NCBI GenBank assembly: GCA_035533075.1
Contig: DATLUO010000055.1
Coordinates: 1-64,000, forward strand
Source: Pirellulales bacterium
Lineage (GTDB): Bacteria > Planctomycetota > Planctomycetia > Pirellulales > JAICIG01
Direction: 5' to 3'
Length of the DNA: 64,000 nucleotides
Each line of letters begins with the position of its first letter. The first letter of the stretch is position 1. Below, piece after piece: positions 35,636 to 44,161 of the stretch. The notes below the pieces were generated by a model. It was not told where the DNA came from, ran no database searches, and saw nothing but the letters and a program-made list of their open reading frames with translations. The translations under genes and the position numbers were made by a program.

Positions 35636-36208
35636 TCATGCCTTCGGCAACGAACGAACCGCACTGCCGCGGCTTACGAACGCGCTGCCGCGCTCGCAGA
35701 ATCGCCATTCCAGTTCTGTGGCCTGGGTGATGCCGATGCGCGGACCCGCTAGAATGGACGGGGTGAAGTCGGCCGCCATCAGCCTGATCTCGCGTCCCAG
35801 CGGCCGCGCGTTCCAGCTTGTGTCGATGCCCAACGACTGGCACAGCCTGCCGGGACCGTTGAGCAACTTCTTGACGTCACTTGTTCCGCGTCGCTTGGCC
35901 ATCTGGTCGATGCCCGCCAGCGGTTCGGCCGCGCGGACCAGCACGGCCCCCACTCCCTCGCGCTCGGTGGTGAAATTCAGGCAGAAGTGGACGCCGTAGA
36001 TCTTGTAGACATAAATGTGGGCGAAGGTGTCGCGCATGATCGTGGCCTTGTGACGCCGCGTGACCGAGTGCGAAGCCGCGTCCGTCGTGTAGGCCTCGGT
36101 CTCGACGATCCGGCAGCGGCAGCGGCCCACGATCATGGTCGCCCCGATCAGGTCGCGGGCCACCGTGACGGTGTCGCGGGCAAAAAAGTCAGGCTCGAGT
36201 GGCGGCAT
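35636..36208 (-). CDS. DNA-3-methyladenine glycosylase (MPG/AAG type)
   Basis: A 190-residue base-excision repair enzyme. The N-terminal FFARDTVTVARDLIGATMIV, the catalytic VETEAYTTDAASHS (the Glu activates water), the intercalating-region motif YVYKIYGVHFCLNF and the closing PGRLCQSLGI all match Mpg/Aag enzymes, which remove 3-methyladenine, hypoxanthine and related damaged bases. The length fits bacterial family members. The frame is open upstream to 36,310, but family similarity begins at the ATG at 36,208. It lies downstream of two small, poorly understood frames on the same strand and may share their transcript. Confidence 0.93.
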   Translation of the reverse strand: MPPLEPDFFARDTVTVARDLIGATMIVGRCRCRIVETEAYTTDAASHSVTRRHKATIMRDTFAHIYVYKIYGVHFCLNFTTEREGVGAVLVRAAEPLAGIDQMAKRRGTSDVKKLLNGPGRLCQSLGIDTSWNARPLGREIRLMAADFTPSILAGPRIGITQATELEWRFCERGSAFVSRGSAVRSLPKA

Positions 36209-36227
36209 TGTGCAAGAAGCGGAGAAA

Positions 36228-36539
36228 TCAAACCCGATCAATCCTCGGAAGTCGAATTGCCGGCAACAATTCGACGTGAGCGCGTTCAACCAGAATTTCA
36301 TCTTGCTCAATATACGCGGCGGTTTTGAGCAGGGACTTCAAGTATCCGAAGAAGAGATCGGCCGGGTTGCCGACGCCCTCGGTTTCGACCCGCGCATAGA
36401 CTTGAATCCAGATATTTCGATCGACAACCGGAGCACCATGCTGATCGGGGAGCCGTGTAGCGATACGCCGGACCGTGAAGCAGTTCTTGTTCCAAGCTCG
36501 GAAGCCGCAGCGATTCCGGCGGGATACTATTGAGAATGG
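36228..36539 (-). pseudogene. Coding-like frame without a start codon (RusA-like?, probably frameshifted)
   Basis: The frame encodes about 103 codons with protein-like composition: WNKNCFTVRRIATRLPDQ, APVVDRNIWIQVYARVETE, GNPADLFFGYLKSLLK and YIEQDEILVERAHVELLP. The last two pieces loosely recall RusA-type Holliday junction resolvases, where a D-x-x-N...K pattern precedes DD-x-x-I/V. There is no ATG, GTG or TTG at its 5' end, since a TAG at 36,542-36,540 opens it. It overlaps the end of the small upstream gene, so the two may once have been one protein separated by a frameshift. Confidence 0.4.
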
Positions 36540-36748
36540 CTAGATCGAGAACGCGCCTTCTTTTTGCCATTCGCCGGACTCTTCTCCTCATTTTCTGACA
36601 CAATCCCCGCTTTCTCGAGGACGGCCTGTTGGTATGGGCTAACGACCAACACCCCGACTCCCCATGTTTCAAACGTGCCCCCAAGCCTCACCAGGACTTC
36701 GGCCGCATGGTTAAACGTGTCAGGATCGGTAAGTCGAACAGTTGGCAC
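36527..36748 (-). CDS. Small hypothetical protein upstream of MPG cluster
   Basis: A 73-residue frame from a GTG. It encodes VPTVRLTDPDTFNHAAEVLV, then RLGGTFETWGVGVLVVSPYQ and a Lys/Ser-rich tail (GKKKARSRSSHS). The balanced hydrophobic pattern of the first 50 residues and its high, even codon use suggest a real gene, but I do not recognise a family. It overlaps the 5' end of the next frame by about 13 bases. The open frame continues far upstream as an antisense shadow of the radical SAM gene; that part is not coding. Confidence 0.45.
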   Translation of the reverse strand: MPTVRLTDPDTFNHAAEVLVRLGGTFETWGVGVLVVSPYQQAVLEKAGIVSENEEKSPANGKKKARSRSSHSQ

Positions 36749-36835
36749 AGGAAACCTCTTTCTGGATTGGCTCGCACTACAGCGCACGCCTCGTTTCTGG
36801 CATAATTGTAGCGTCGGACCAACCAGGAAGCCAAT

Positions 36836-38635
36836 ATGCTTAACCAACGCCTCAAAGATTACGTCGTCAGCCGCCTGCTGCCCAAGGTGCAGATGCCCGC
36901 CCAGTATCTGGGCGGCGAGTTGAACATCGTCCGCAAAGACCACCGCCAGATTCAGGGCAAGCTCTGCCTGGCGTTCCCCGACGCCTACACCATCGGCATG
37001 AGCCACCACGGCTTGCAGGTGCTCTATTCGCTGATGAATGCCCGTGACGAGTGGGCCTGCGAGCGGGCCTTCACGCCTTGGCCCGACATGGAAGAGCAGC
37101 TTCGCAAACACGAGGTGCCGCTGTATAGCCTGGAGACGTTTACGCCGCTGGCCGAGTTCGACGTGCTCGGTTTCACGTTGCAGTACGAGATTTCGTTCGT
37201 CAACGTGCTCACGATGCTCGATCTGGCCAAGATCCCTTTGCGCTCGGTCGAGCGGACGATGGACCAGCCGCTGATCATCGCCGGCGGACCGTGCGCCCAG
37301 AACCCCGAGCCGCTGGCCCCCTTCGTCGATCTGTTCGTCACGGGCGACGGCGAGCCGAGCTTGCCGGCGATCTGCGATTTGTGGTTGACGCTCAAGCAGG
37401 CCCACGTCGATCGTGAGGAAGCCCTGGCCGAACTGGCCCGCACGCTGCCTTACGCCTACGTGCCGCGATTTTATGAGCCGGAGTATGACGACACCGGCCG
37501 GCAGATCGCCCTGCGCCGCACGCGCGACGATGTGCCGGCGACGATCGAGCCGTCGGTGATCGACGATCTGGATGCCATCCCGCTGCCCACTTCGCCGATC
37601 GTGCCGTTCGTGGAATGCGTTCACGATCGGATCGCGATCGAGATCATGCGCGGCTGCCCGTGGCAGTGCCGGTTTTGCCAAAGCACCGTCATCAAGCGTC
37701 CGTTGCGGATCCGTTCGGTGGAGACGATCGTGCGGGCGGCGCTCGAAACCTACCGCAACACCGGGCAATCGGAGATTTCGCTGTTGTCGCTCTCGACCAG
37801 CGACTACCCGCACTTCGAAGAACTGGTCAAGCGGATGCAGGAGACGTTTCAGCCATTGGGCGTGAAGATTTGTCTGCCAAGTCTCCGCGTCAACGAGCAG
37901 CTTAAGGGCGTGGCCACGCTGATGTCGATGTTCGGCGACTTGTCGGGCCTGACGCTGGCCCCCGAAGTGGCCCGCGACGACATGCGCGAGCAGATTCGCA
38001 AGAAGATCACGAACGAAGACCTGTACGCGGGCTGCCGCCAGGCGTTTCATCTCGGTTGGCGGCAGGTGAAGCTCTATTTTCTCTGCGGCCTGCCCGGCGA
38101 GCGGCCGGCCGATCTCGACGGCATCGTGGAAATGGCCGAAACGATCTCACGGATCGGCAAGGAAGAGACGGGGCATTTTGTGAAGGTGACGGCCAGCGTG
38201 TCGAATTTCGTGCCCAAGGCCCACACGCCGTATCAATGGAACGGCATGCAGACGCGCGACTATTTTCATTGGGCGCACCAGTATCTCAAGCAGAAGCGGC
38301 GGCTACGTTCAGTGTGGATCAAGTGCCACGACGTGGAAACGAGCCTGCTGGAAGGCGTGCTCAGCCGCGGCGACCGCCGCGTGGCTGAGGCCTTGGAGCT
38401 GGCGTGGCGGCGTGGTGCCCGGCTTGATAGTTGGCGCGAGCATTTCAATGGTGAGCGGTGGTGGCAGGCCATGGGCGACGCCGGGGTCGATGTAGAGTCG
38501 GCGCTTCATCGCCCGTTCGCGCTCGACGCCCGGCTTCCCTGGGACCATTTGAACGTGAAGAAAGGCCGCGCGTATTTGGAGAAAGAGCAGAACCGGTCGG
38601 TGGTGCAGTTGGCGGCGATGGCGGGAGTGACGTGA
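36836..38635 (+). CDS. TIGR03960-family B12-binding-type radical SAM protein
   Basis: A 599-residue radical SAM enzyme. Residues of about 40-230 form a B12-binding-like domain (GKLCLAFPDAYTIGMSHHGL, GGPCAQNPEPLAPFVD). The iron-sulfur motif is MRGCPWQCRFC (Cys274, Cys278, Cys281), followed by SEISLLSLSTSDYPHFEEL and LAPEVARDDMREQIRKKIT. The order and length fit TIGR03960. In many bacteria this gene is followed by a DUF2344 (TIGR03936) partner, but that gene is missing here, where a small membrane protein follows instead. The reaction is not established. Confidence 0.93.
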   Translation: MLNQRLKDYVVSRLLPKVQMPAQYLGGELNIVRKDHRQIQGKLCLAFPDAYTIGMSHHGLQVLYSLMNARDEWACERAFTPWPDMEEQLRKHEVPLYSLETFTPLAEFDVLGFTLQYEISFVNVLTMLDLAKIPLRSVERTMDQPLIIAGGPCAQNPEPLAPFVDLFVTGDGEPSLPAICDLWLTLKQAHVDREEALAELARTLPYAYVPRFYEPEYDDTGRQIALRRTRDDVPATIEPSVIDDLDAIPLPTSPIVPFVECVHDRIAIEIMRGCPWQCRFCQSTVIKRPLRIRSVETIVRAALETYRNTGQSEISLLSLSTSDYPHFEELVKRMQETFQPLGVKICLPSLRVNEQLKGVATLMSMFGDLSGLTLAPEVARDDMREQIRKKITNEDLYAGCRQAFHLGWRQVKLYFLCGLPGERPADLDGIVEMAETISRIGKEETGHFVKVTASVSNFVPKAHTPYQWNGMQTRDYFHWAHQYLKQKRRLRSVWIKCHDVETSLLEGVLSRGDRRVAEALELAWRRGARLDSWREHFNGERWWQAMGDAGVDVESALHRPFALDARLPWDHLNVKKGRAYLEKEQNRSVVQLAAMAGVT

Positions 38636-38669
38636 AGACCTCTTACAACCACTTAAAAATCGCGCGCGA

Positions 38670-39026
38670 ATGCGACTTGCTATGTCACTGCAGCAGTTCG
38701 AACAGCCAACATCTCAGGGTTCACGCAGCAAGCTCTCCTCACCCCGAAAATATGCAGCGGTTCTCTTCGCGAGCGGAATGGTCCTGGCTGGTTTAAATGT
38801 CGCCACAATGCTGTCAAATCGACAGTACTATCCGTCGTTGCTATTCGTTACCCCGCCTCTTTTGCTGGTGGGCTTCGCAGGGATTGTCGAGCCGCGGCTC
38901 TGTCGGGGCGTGTTTCACCAGCTTGGTGGACCGCCGGCGCCGACATGGGCGCGCTTGGTGGGTTGGACGCTATGGATCGTTGGGCTTGCAATCGGTGGCT
39001 ACGTCTCGTTTGTCGCACTGGTCTAG
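38670..39026 (+). CDS. Small membrane protein
   Basis: A 118-residue protein with three predicted membrane helices: YAAVLFASGMVLAGLNVAT (about 28-46), SLLFVTPPLLLVGFAGIV (about 56-73) and LVGWTLWIVGLAIGGYVSFVA (about 95-115). A short cytoplasmic N-terminus and a basic loop (RLCRGVFHQ) are consistent with an inner membrane protein. No family is recognised. An ATG four codons downstream is an equally good start. It follows the radical SAM gene after 34 bp, but no functional link is evident. Confidence 0.6.
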   Translation: MRLAMSLQQFEQPTSQGSRSKLSSPRKYAAVLFASGMVLAGLNVATMLSNRQYYPSLLFVTPPLLLVGFAGIVEPRLCRGVFHQLGGPPAPTWARLVGWTLWIVGLAIGGYVSFVALV

Positions 39027-39147
39027 CCGCCTTCGAACGTTTCCGCGTTGTAGCAGCGTCCGCAGCAGCCAACAGTGCAGACCCAGCGCGATTGCTGCTT
39101 CCACAGTCCTGCGCTACAATTGAAGGCTGATGCCAAGGAGAAAACGC

Positions 39148-39579
39148 ATGGGCGAAGAAATGATCCATAACCGCGGCCGAGGACCGGAAATTCTGGGCAC
39201 GCGAACTACCGTCTACCAACTACTCCCGTACTTTCTCGACGCCACCGTGACCGAGGAGTATATCGCCACGCTCTACGATCTGAGCATTGAACAGATCGCC
39301 GCCGCTCGTGCTTATGTCTTGAACAATGCCGACACGGTCTTAGCGAACCACATGAAGATCGAGGAACGCATCGCCGCTGGCAATCCCCCGGAGGTCATCG
39401 AACAGGCGAAACGCACGCGCGAGCGATTCCTTCAATTTAAGGAGTGGCTCGAAAAGCGCAAGGCTGACCGAGAAGCCCTCGAAAACGCAGCGGGGCCGGG
39501 TGCCGACAAGCCCGGTGGCGCCGCGTTGCCTAGCTTTCAAGAATGGTTGTCGGCACATCGGTCGCCGGAGCATTCTTGA
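39148..39579 (+). CDS. DUF433-type antitoxin
   Basis: A 143-residue protein. The N-terminal 75 residues match DUF433: PEILGTRTTVYQLLPYFLDA and LYDLSIEQIAAARAYVLNN, a helical DNA-binding domain found in antitoxins. A long charged helix (RTRERFLQFKEWLEKRKADR) and a flexible tail follow. DUF433 genes are regularly paired with DUF5615-type PIN-like toxins, as here. The ATG at 39,148 follows AAGGAG at good distance, so it is preferred over the ATG at 39,130. Confidence 0.85.
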   Translation: MGEEMIHNRGRGPEILGTRTTVYQLLPYFLDATVTEEYIATLYDLSIEQIAAARAYVLNNADTVLANHMKIEERIAAGNPPEVIEQAKRTRERFLQFKEWLEKRKADREALENAAGPGADKPGGAALPSFQEWLSAHRSPEHS

Positions 39580-39580
39580 A

Positions 39581-39997
39581 GTGCGTGGGTTGCTGGCGGA
39601 CAACAACGTTCAACGGCACATGCTCCATTTGCGCGACCTGCTGGACGGGATGGGCCTTTTAGGCATCCTTGACACGGTCGGAGTCAAGTTCCTGACGCTC
39701 AGCGACGTCGGCTTGCCTTTCGACATTGACGACCGCATGCTTTGGAAGCGATGCCAGGAAGGCCGCTTGGTCTTGTTTACGGATAATCGCAATGCGGAAA
39801 ACGACGTTTCTCTACAAGCCACGCTGACAGCGATGTGGAAACCTGGCGACCTTCCCATTATTACCCCAACTAGCAAGAGCAAGTTAGAGCAGGACGCCGG
39901 CTATCGCGAGCGCGTCGCGGCGGACGTTGCCGAGATCCTCTTCGGACTCGTGGAACGGAAGTACCGTGACCGTGACCGCATCTACGTGCCGCTCTGA
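39581..39997 (+). CDS. DUF5615-type PIN-like toxin
   Basis: A 138-residue protein beginning VRGLLADNNVQRHMLHLRDL, in which LLADNN carries the first acidic pair of PIN-like DUF5615 nucleases. A second acidic motif lies in LVLFTDNRNAENDVS, and LPIITPTSKSK forms the next strand. The start is a GTG one base after the stop of the DUF433 antitoxin, so the pair is translationally coupled. The frame is intact, which suggests a working toxin-antitoxin module. The cellular target is unknown. Confidence 0.78.
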   Translation: MRGLLADNNVQRHMLHLRDLLDGMGLLGILDTVGVKFLTLSDVGLPFDIDDRMLWKRCQEGRLVLFTDNRNAENDVSLQATLTAMWKPGDLPIITPTSKSKLEQDAGYRERVAADVAEILFGLVERKYRDRDRIYVPL

Positions 39998-40029
39998 TTA
40001 CGGCGGCGAACTCCTGTCGCTTATTCTCC

Positions 40030-40908
40030 GTGCCAAGCTCACATTCCACCATCCGCCTTCTCGCCATCGACATCGACGGCACGCTCGTCAACAGCCGCGA
40101 CGAGCTGACGGAAACGACGCGGCAAGCGTTGCACCGCGCATGCGCGGCCGGCCTGAAGATCGTGTTGGCCACGGGCCGACGTTACAGTCGCGCCTTGCCG
40201 CTGGTCGGGCCGCTGGCAATCGACGCCCCGCTGGTGACGGCCAGCGGAGCGCTCATCAAGCACCCGCTCGACCACCGCACGCTGTTTCGCGCCACGTTCG
40301 AGCGACAGTTGCTGTGCGATCTGCTCACCGTCGTCGAGCGGCGCGGCTTCGAAGCGGTGCTCTACGCCGACTCGTATCACGACGGATTCGACTTCTACTG
40401 TGAGCGGCTCGAAGTCGAGCGGGCGGAGCTGGCCGACTACCTGGCGCTCAATCCGGGCTGCCATCGGCTTTGGCCGGCCTTGATGCGCGATCCGCCCGAA
40501 GGGGTCTTTGCGGGCTTTTCGACCGGCACGCGCGACGAAATGCTCGAACTGCACGAAGAGCTGCAACGCGAGTTGCCAGGGCTGCTCTATACGCACGTGC
40601 TCCGCAGTCCGCGATATATCGGCCACATGTGCGAGATCGCGCCCTTTGGCGTGACCAAATGGTCGGGCATCCAGCATGTGGCGGCCGAGTGGGGCATCTT
40701 GCCCGAAGAGATGTGCGCCGTGGGCGACGACGTGAACGACATCCCGATGATCGAAGCGGCCGGCATCGGCATCGCGATGGGTAACGCCCAGCCGGAGGTG
40801 AAGGCCGCCGCTGACCTGATCGCGCCCACGCACGACGAAGACGGCCTGGCGGCGGTGGTCGATTTCCTGCTGGATGGCATAGTTCCTTACCGCGGCCGGG
40901 GGCGTTAA
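40030..40908 (+). CDS. Cof-type HAD-IIB phosphatase
   Basis: A 292-residue haloacid dehalogenase-type hydrolase. Motif I is LLAIDIDGTLVNS (Asp14 nucleophile, Asp16 acid/base), motif II is IVLATGRRY, motif III is the lysine in FGVTKWSGI, and motif IV is CAVGDDVNDIPMIEAAG. The C2B cap lies between motifs II and III, which places it in the Cof/HAD-IIB group. Such enzymes dephosphorylate sugar phosphates, flavin or pyridoxal phosphates; the substrate is unknown. It is a single gene 32 bp after the PIN-like toxin. Confidence 0.93.
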   Translation: MPSSHSTIRLLAIDIDGTLVNSRDELTETTRQALHRACAAGLKIVLATGRRYSRALPLVGPLAIDAPLVTASGALIKHPLDHRTLFRATFERQLLCDLLTVVERRGFEAVLYADSYHDGFDFYCERLEVERAELADYLALNPGCHRLWPALMRDPPEGVFAGFSTGTRDEMLELHEELQRELPGLLYTHVLRSPRYIGHMCEIAPFGVTKWSGIQHVAAEWGILPEEMCAVGDDVNDIPMIEAAGIGIAMGNAQPEVKAAADLIAPTHDEDGLAAVVDFLLDGIVPYRGRGR

Positions 40909-41117
40909 ACTATTTGTCCGGGCACAAACCGGACGCATCGGCGGTGGGGGCCGCGTTACCACTTCACCAAAGTCGAATTGCTGGCCATCCGCTCGCAAGC
41001 GGCCCCGCGATAAAACCCGTCAGGCGGAAAACATTTGCCAGTCGCCGGGGTGATTTGGTACGATACCGGGCACTCGTGCTGGAGCAACGATCGCGTCTTT
41101 GAATCGGAGTACGGGCG

Positions 41118-43106
41118 ATGGAACAACAATTCGCTTGCCCCCATTGCAGTCAGATCCTGGCGTCGCCGCCCTTCGCGACGACCCAGCAAGTGCAGTGTCC
41201 CCATTGCGGCGGTTTGTTCGCGGTGGCGGCCTCGACGGCGGCCGAGCCCACGGCTATCTCGCAATCCGGCGCGGCGGCTTACGGACAAAGGCCGGCGAAC
41301 GCATCGAACCTCAAGTTTCTGGTTGCCGGGGCGGTGATGCTGGCCACGGCGGCCGTGCCTCTGCTGGGTTATGGCCTGATGCGATTGTTCGCGGCGCCAC
41401 AGAAGCCGGTGGCCGTCGCTGCCGCTGACGCCGCCCAACCACGCGCGTCGCAGCAACCTGCGGAGGTGGTGCTGACGGGAAGGTTCATCAAGAACGATGC
41501 CGCCGCAAGCAATCGACCTGCGTTTGGGGCCCGCGACGAAAACGGCCCGCAATCAAGGCAGGCGTCGTCGGGTCCGGCCCGCACGCCGGTAGCTCCGACC
41601 CCACCGACCGCTTTGCCGCCGAGCAAGGGCGCGCCGGTTTCGCGACCCTCGCCCTCCACGGGCAGAACGGCGACGGCTTCGGCCGAAGTTGCCCAGGCCG
41701 CCCCAGCCGACACCGCGGCGCTGGTCCAGCGGATCGAACCCTCGGTAATGGTGATCCAAGTCACTCGTGACAAAAGCTCCGGCATCGGCAGCGGCTTTCC
41801 TTTGGACAACCAGGGCACGATCGTGACCAACTACCACGTGATCGAAGGCGCCACGTCGGTGACGGTCAAGTACGGCGATAAAACCGCCGACGCTCAGGGC
41901 TTTTTGGTGTTTTCGCCCGGCAAAGACATCGCCATCCTGAAGGCCAATTTGGGCGCCGCGCGCGTGGCGCCCCTCAAGCTCGCGGTCGACAAGCCCGTCA
42001 AGGGCGAAACGGTGCTCACCTTCGGCGCGCCGCTGGGTTTCGACAGCACGGTGAGCAACGGCATCGTCAGCTCGGTGCGAAAAGGGAGCGATCTGCGCGA
42101 GATCTTCAAGCGCACGTTCGGATCCGACGTTTATATCGAGGAGCAGCATTACGATCTGGATGCCGTTTGGGTGCAGACGACGGCGCCCATTTCAGGCGGC
42201 AACAGCGGTGGACCGTTGGTGAACTTGCGGGGCGAGGTGGTCGGATTGAACACCTGGCACCTGGTGGCCGGACAGAACATGAACTTTGCCATCTCGGCCG
42301 AGCATATCAACGACATGATGAAGTCGGCCCAAAGCGGGGTACACCCCTTCTCGGAGCTGCCCCCGCCGCGCGAGCACGCCGTGGCGGCCGGCAGCGGCAA
42401 ACGCACCTTGGAATACTGGGAGGAAGTCTCGCGGATCAACCGCGGACTTGCCACTCGGTTGAAAAGCCTCCGGCAGCCGCCGATCCCCAATACGAAGCAG
42501 CAACTGATTGCGATGTTCCCCAAATTGGCGGGCATCTACAAAAAGCTCGGCGATTTGTTGCCCGAAACCGCGGGCAAGCTGAAGGGCCTGAAGATCGACG
42601 ACGTGGATGCAGAGTTGGTGGCTTTGGTTACGGTCGACGCCATCGTGCTGGAGAAGATCGGCGAAGACGCCCGCGACATGTCGGCCGACGCCAAGCGGAT
42701 GCGCGCCGACAAATTGGCGATTTACGACTATGAAAAGCTGAGCAAGAAATCGTACGGCGAATTCGACAAGCTCGAATTGGGGCAGGCTTACGACGTGATC
42801 CGGATCAAGCTTACCCGCCGCTATGGTCTGACGTTTGCCAACATTTTCGAAGCGCCCAAGGGTAAGTCGGCTGCGAAGTCCGGCGACGACGACAAGAGCG
42901 ACACGGACCAAAAAGCCGAGACGGCCGACGGCGGCGACCCGCAGCGCGAGAAGCAGGCCGCCGGCAAGCTGAGGCTGGCCAAGCAGCTCCAGCAAGCCGG
43001 CAAGCACGACGCCGCCAAGCAGCGGTTGCAGCAGATTATGGACGACTATCCCGGCACGAAGGCTGCCGAGGAAGCGCAGACGCTGCTCGAGGAGTTCGGC
43101 GAGTAA
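41118..43106 (+). CDS. Membrane-anchored HtrA/Deg-type serine protease with zinc ribbon
   Basis: A 662-residue protein. The N-terminus is a zinc ribbon (CPHC at 7-10 and CPHC at 27-30), followed by a membrane helix (FLVAGAVMLATAAVPLLGYG, about 67-86) and a proline/alanine-rich spacer. The trypsin-like domain (about 200-390) has His240 in VTNYHVIEG, Asp270 in GKDIAIL and Ser363 in ISGGNSGGPL, so the triad is complete. No PDZ domain follows; the rest is helical, ending in a TPR-like repeat (LAKQLQQAGKHDAAKQRLQQ). It probably acts in the periplasm in protein quality control or signalling. Confidence 0.9.
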   Translation: MEQQFACPHCSQILASPPFATTQQVQCPHCGGLFAVAASTAAEPTAISQSGAAAYGQRPANASNLKFLVAGAVMLATAAVPLLGYGLMRLFAAPQKPVAVAAADAAQPRASQQPAEVVLTGRFIKNDAAASNRPAFGARDENGPQSRQASSGPARTPVAPTPPTALPPSKGAPVSRPSPSTGRTATASAEVAQAAPADTAALVQRIEPSVMVIQVTRDKSSGIGSGFPLDNQGTIVTNYHVIEGATSVTVKYGDKTADAQGFLVFSPGKDIAILKANLGAARVAPLKLAVDKPVKGETVLTFGAPLGFDSTVSNGIVSSVRKGSDLREIFKRTFGSDVYIEEQHYDLDAVWVQTTAPISGGNSGGPLVNLRGEVVGLNTWHLVAGQNMNFAISAEHINDMMKSAQSGVHPFSELPPPREHAVAAGSGKRTLEYWEEVSRINRGLATRLKSLRQPPIPNTKQQLIAMFPKLAGIYKKLGDLLPETAGKLKGLKIDDVDAELVALVTVDAIVLEKIGEDARDMSADAKRMRADKLAIYDYEKLSKKSYGEFDKLELGQAYDVIRIKLTRRYGLTFANIFEAPKGKSAAKSGDDDKSDTDQKAETADGGDPQREKQAAGKLRLAKQLQQAGKHDAAKQRLQQIMDDYPGTKAAEEAQTLLEEFGE

Positions 43107-43165
43107 ATGTAAGCTGGGGGCCAGACTGCGGAACGTGTTCATCAGTAAGTTGTCAAAGACACGCG

Positions 43166-43183
43166 GCGACGCTTGAGCGTCGC
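43166..43183 (+). terminator. Hairpin downstream of HtrA-like gene
   Basis: An 8-bp perfect stem GCGACGCT-TG-AGCGTCGC, 60 bp after the protease stop codon. It lacks a T-run, so it is a weak or Rho-assisted terminator at best, or a simple repeat. Confidence 0.4.
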
Positions 43184-43273
43184 GCTGCCCAACACGTCAC
43201 GAATGGGCGGCGATGGACCGCCGCTCGCGTGCTCCTCTTAGCCAGGCGATCTGTTCTCAGCAGCCGAACGGGC

Positions 43274-43325
43274 AGTGGAGACGAGCGGGATCGAACCGCC
43301 AACCCCCGGCTTGCAAAGCCGGTGC
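43274..43325 (-). other. attL: 3' fragment of tRNA-Ala (52-bp direct repeat)
   Basis: Identical over 52 bp to 53,173-53,224. It contains the anticodon stem, variable region, T arm and acceptor 3' strand of tRNA-Ala, but not the D arm or 5' acceptor strand. It is the piece of the original tRNA gene displaced by integration. A GTG within it (43,275) opens the first frame of the element. Confidence 0.93.
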
Positions 43326-43637
43326 CCCACCGACACAAGTGGTAATCAGCAACAACTTACGGCGAGCACTTCGCCAGCTTGCACCGCTGCTTGCACCAGA
43401 AAGCCGGAAATCGCTCACGAAACGACCGGCGAAGGGGACGTCGACCAGGCCACAAACGACGCCGAGCCGACCACAGGCGAAGGGGCTGATACGCTCGCCG
43501 TGCTGGCCGCCGCTCTGGTCGGATTGTCGGCCGCCGATCGTGCCAAGCTGGCCGCCATGCTGCTTGCCGGCAACGATTCAACGGGCGACGGCAAGACCTC
43601 GACCGGCAAGCGCGGCACCAGGAACAAGAAAGGGTAG
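43275..43637 (+). CDS. Element ORF opening inside attL; potential integrase tail in the excised form
   Basis: A 120-codon frame whose only early start is a GTG inside attL; the next in-frame start is a GTG at 43,500 (about 45 residues). The first 17 residues are translated from the tRNA repeat. The rest has a helical core (LAVLAAALVGLSAADRAKLA) and a basic tail (KTSTGKRGTRNKKG). In the excised circle this frame would be joined, in phase, to the integrase gene and would form a 104-residue alternative C-terminus. Whether it is expressed on its own in the integrated state is unclear. It is followed after 8 bp by the next element gene. Confidence 0.5.
   Translation: METSGIEPPTPGLQSRCPTDTSGNQQQLTASTSPACTAACTRKPEIAHETTGEGDVDQATNDAEPTTGEGADTLAVLAAALVGLSAADRAKLAAMLLAGNDSTGDGKTSTGKRGTRNKKG
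43377..43397. promoter_or_regulatory. Candidate integrase arm-type sites, left end
   Basis: Two direct copies of GCTTGCACC, 12 bp apart, lie 52 bp inside attL. The 22-bp block GCTTGCACCGCTGCTTGCAC plus CA recurs at the right end (53,002-53,023). Matching repeats at both ends of an integrating element are the usual sign of integrase arm-binding sites. The alternative is a remnant of a second integrase 3' end. Confidence 0.6.
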
Positions 43638-43645
43638 GGCGACGA

Positions 43646-44161
43646 ATGGCAGAAAATGGCGAACCAGGACCGGGGGCCGACGATGACGTGGCGCCCGGCG
43701 AACCAGGACCGGGGGGCGATGACGCGCTGCCACACGGCGAAGTGGGACCGGGGGGCGATGACGCTCTGGTGCTCGCACTGGCGACCGGGGCGACGCTTGA
43801 TGAAGCCGCCGCGCGGGCCGGCTGTTCCGCTCGGACGGTAAGCCGCCGGCTCGCCAACGCTCAATTTGCCCGGCGCGTGTCCGTGCTCCGCGGGCAACTG
43901 TTTTCTGCCGCGACGGGCCGGCTGGTGAACAACGCCGCTCTGGCCGCCGACAAGCTCGTGGCGTTGCTCGACTGCCCACAAGACCACGTGGCCTACGCCG
44001 CCGCCCGGACGATTCTTGAACTCGGCACGAAGCTACGCGAAGCCGGCGAACTGGAACAACGCATCGCCGCCCTTGAAGGCGGGGCACCAGAACAAGACGA
44101 AGGGGAAACCGACGATGAGCATAAAGAGCCGGCTGACGAAGCTGGAAAAGACGCGGCGTGA
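43646..44161 (+). CDS. Small-terminase-like HTH protein with N-terminal tandem repeats
   Basis: A 171-residue protein. The first 43 residues are encoded by three 39-bp tandem repeats (43,658-43,774) that give GEPGPGADDD-type units, so this part is probably disordered. Residues of about 49-70 are a helix-turn-helix (ATLDEAAARAGCSARTVSRR) like that of phage small terminase subunits and transposase-type regulators. Helices including NAALAADKLVALLDCPQDHV follow. The acidic C-terminal tail ends in EPADEAGKDAA. No large terminase gene is present in the element, so DNA packaging by this protein alone is unlikely; a satellite using a helper phage is one possibility. Confidence 0.6.
   Translation: MAENGEPGPGADDDVAPGEPGPGGDDALPHGEVGPGGDDALVLALATGATLDEAAARAGCSARTVSRRLANAQFARRVSVLRGQLFSAATGRLVNNAALAADKLVALLDCPQDHVAYAAARTILELGTKLREAGELEQRIAALEGGAPEQDEGETDDEHKEPADEAGKDAA

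Noticed and set aside
36750-38050. Minus-strand open frame opposite the TIGR03960 radical SAM gene
   Set aside because: Only its last 73 codons (36,527-36,748) lie outside the real gene and look protein-like; the rest is a shadow.
43646-44161. The element as a complete prophage because of the terminase-like HTH gene
   Set aside because: No large terminase, portal, capsid or tail gene was recognised in the element, and the HTH match to small terminases is weak.
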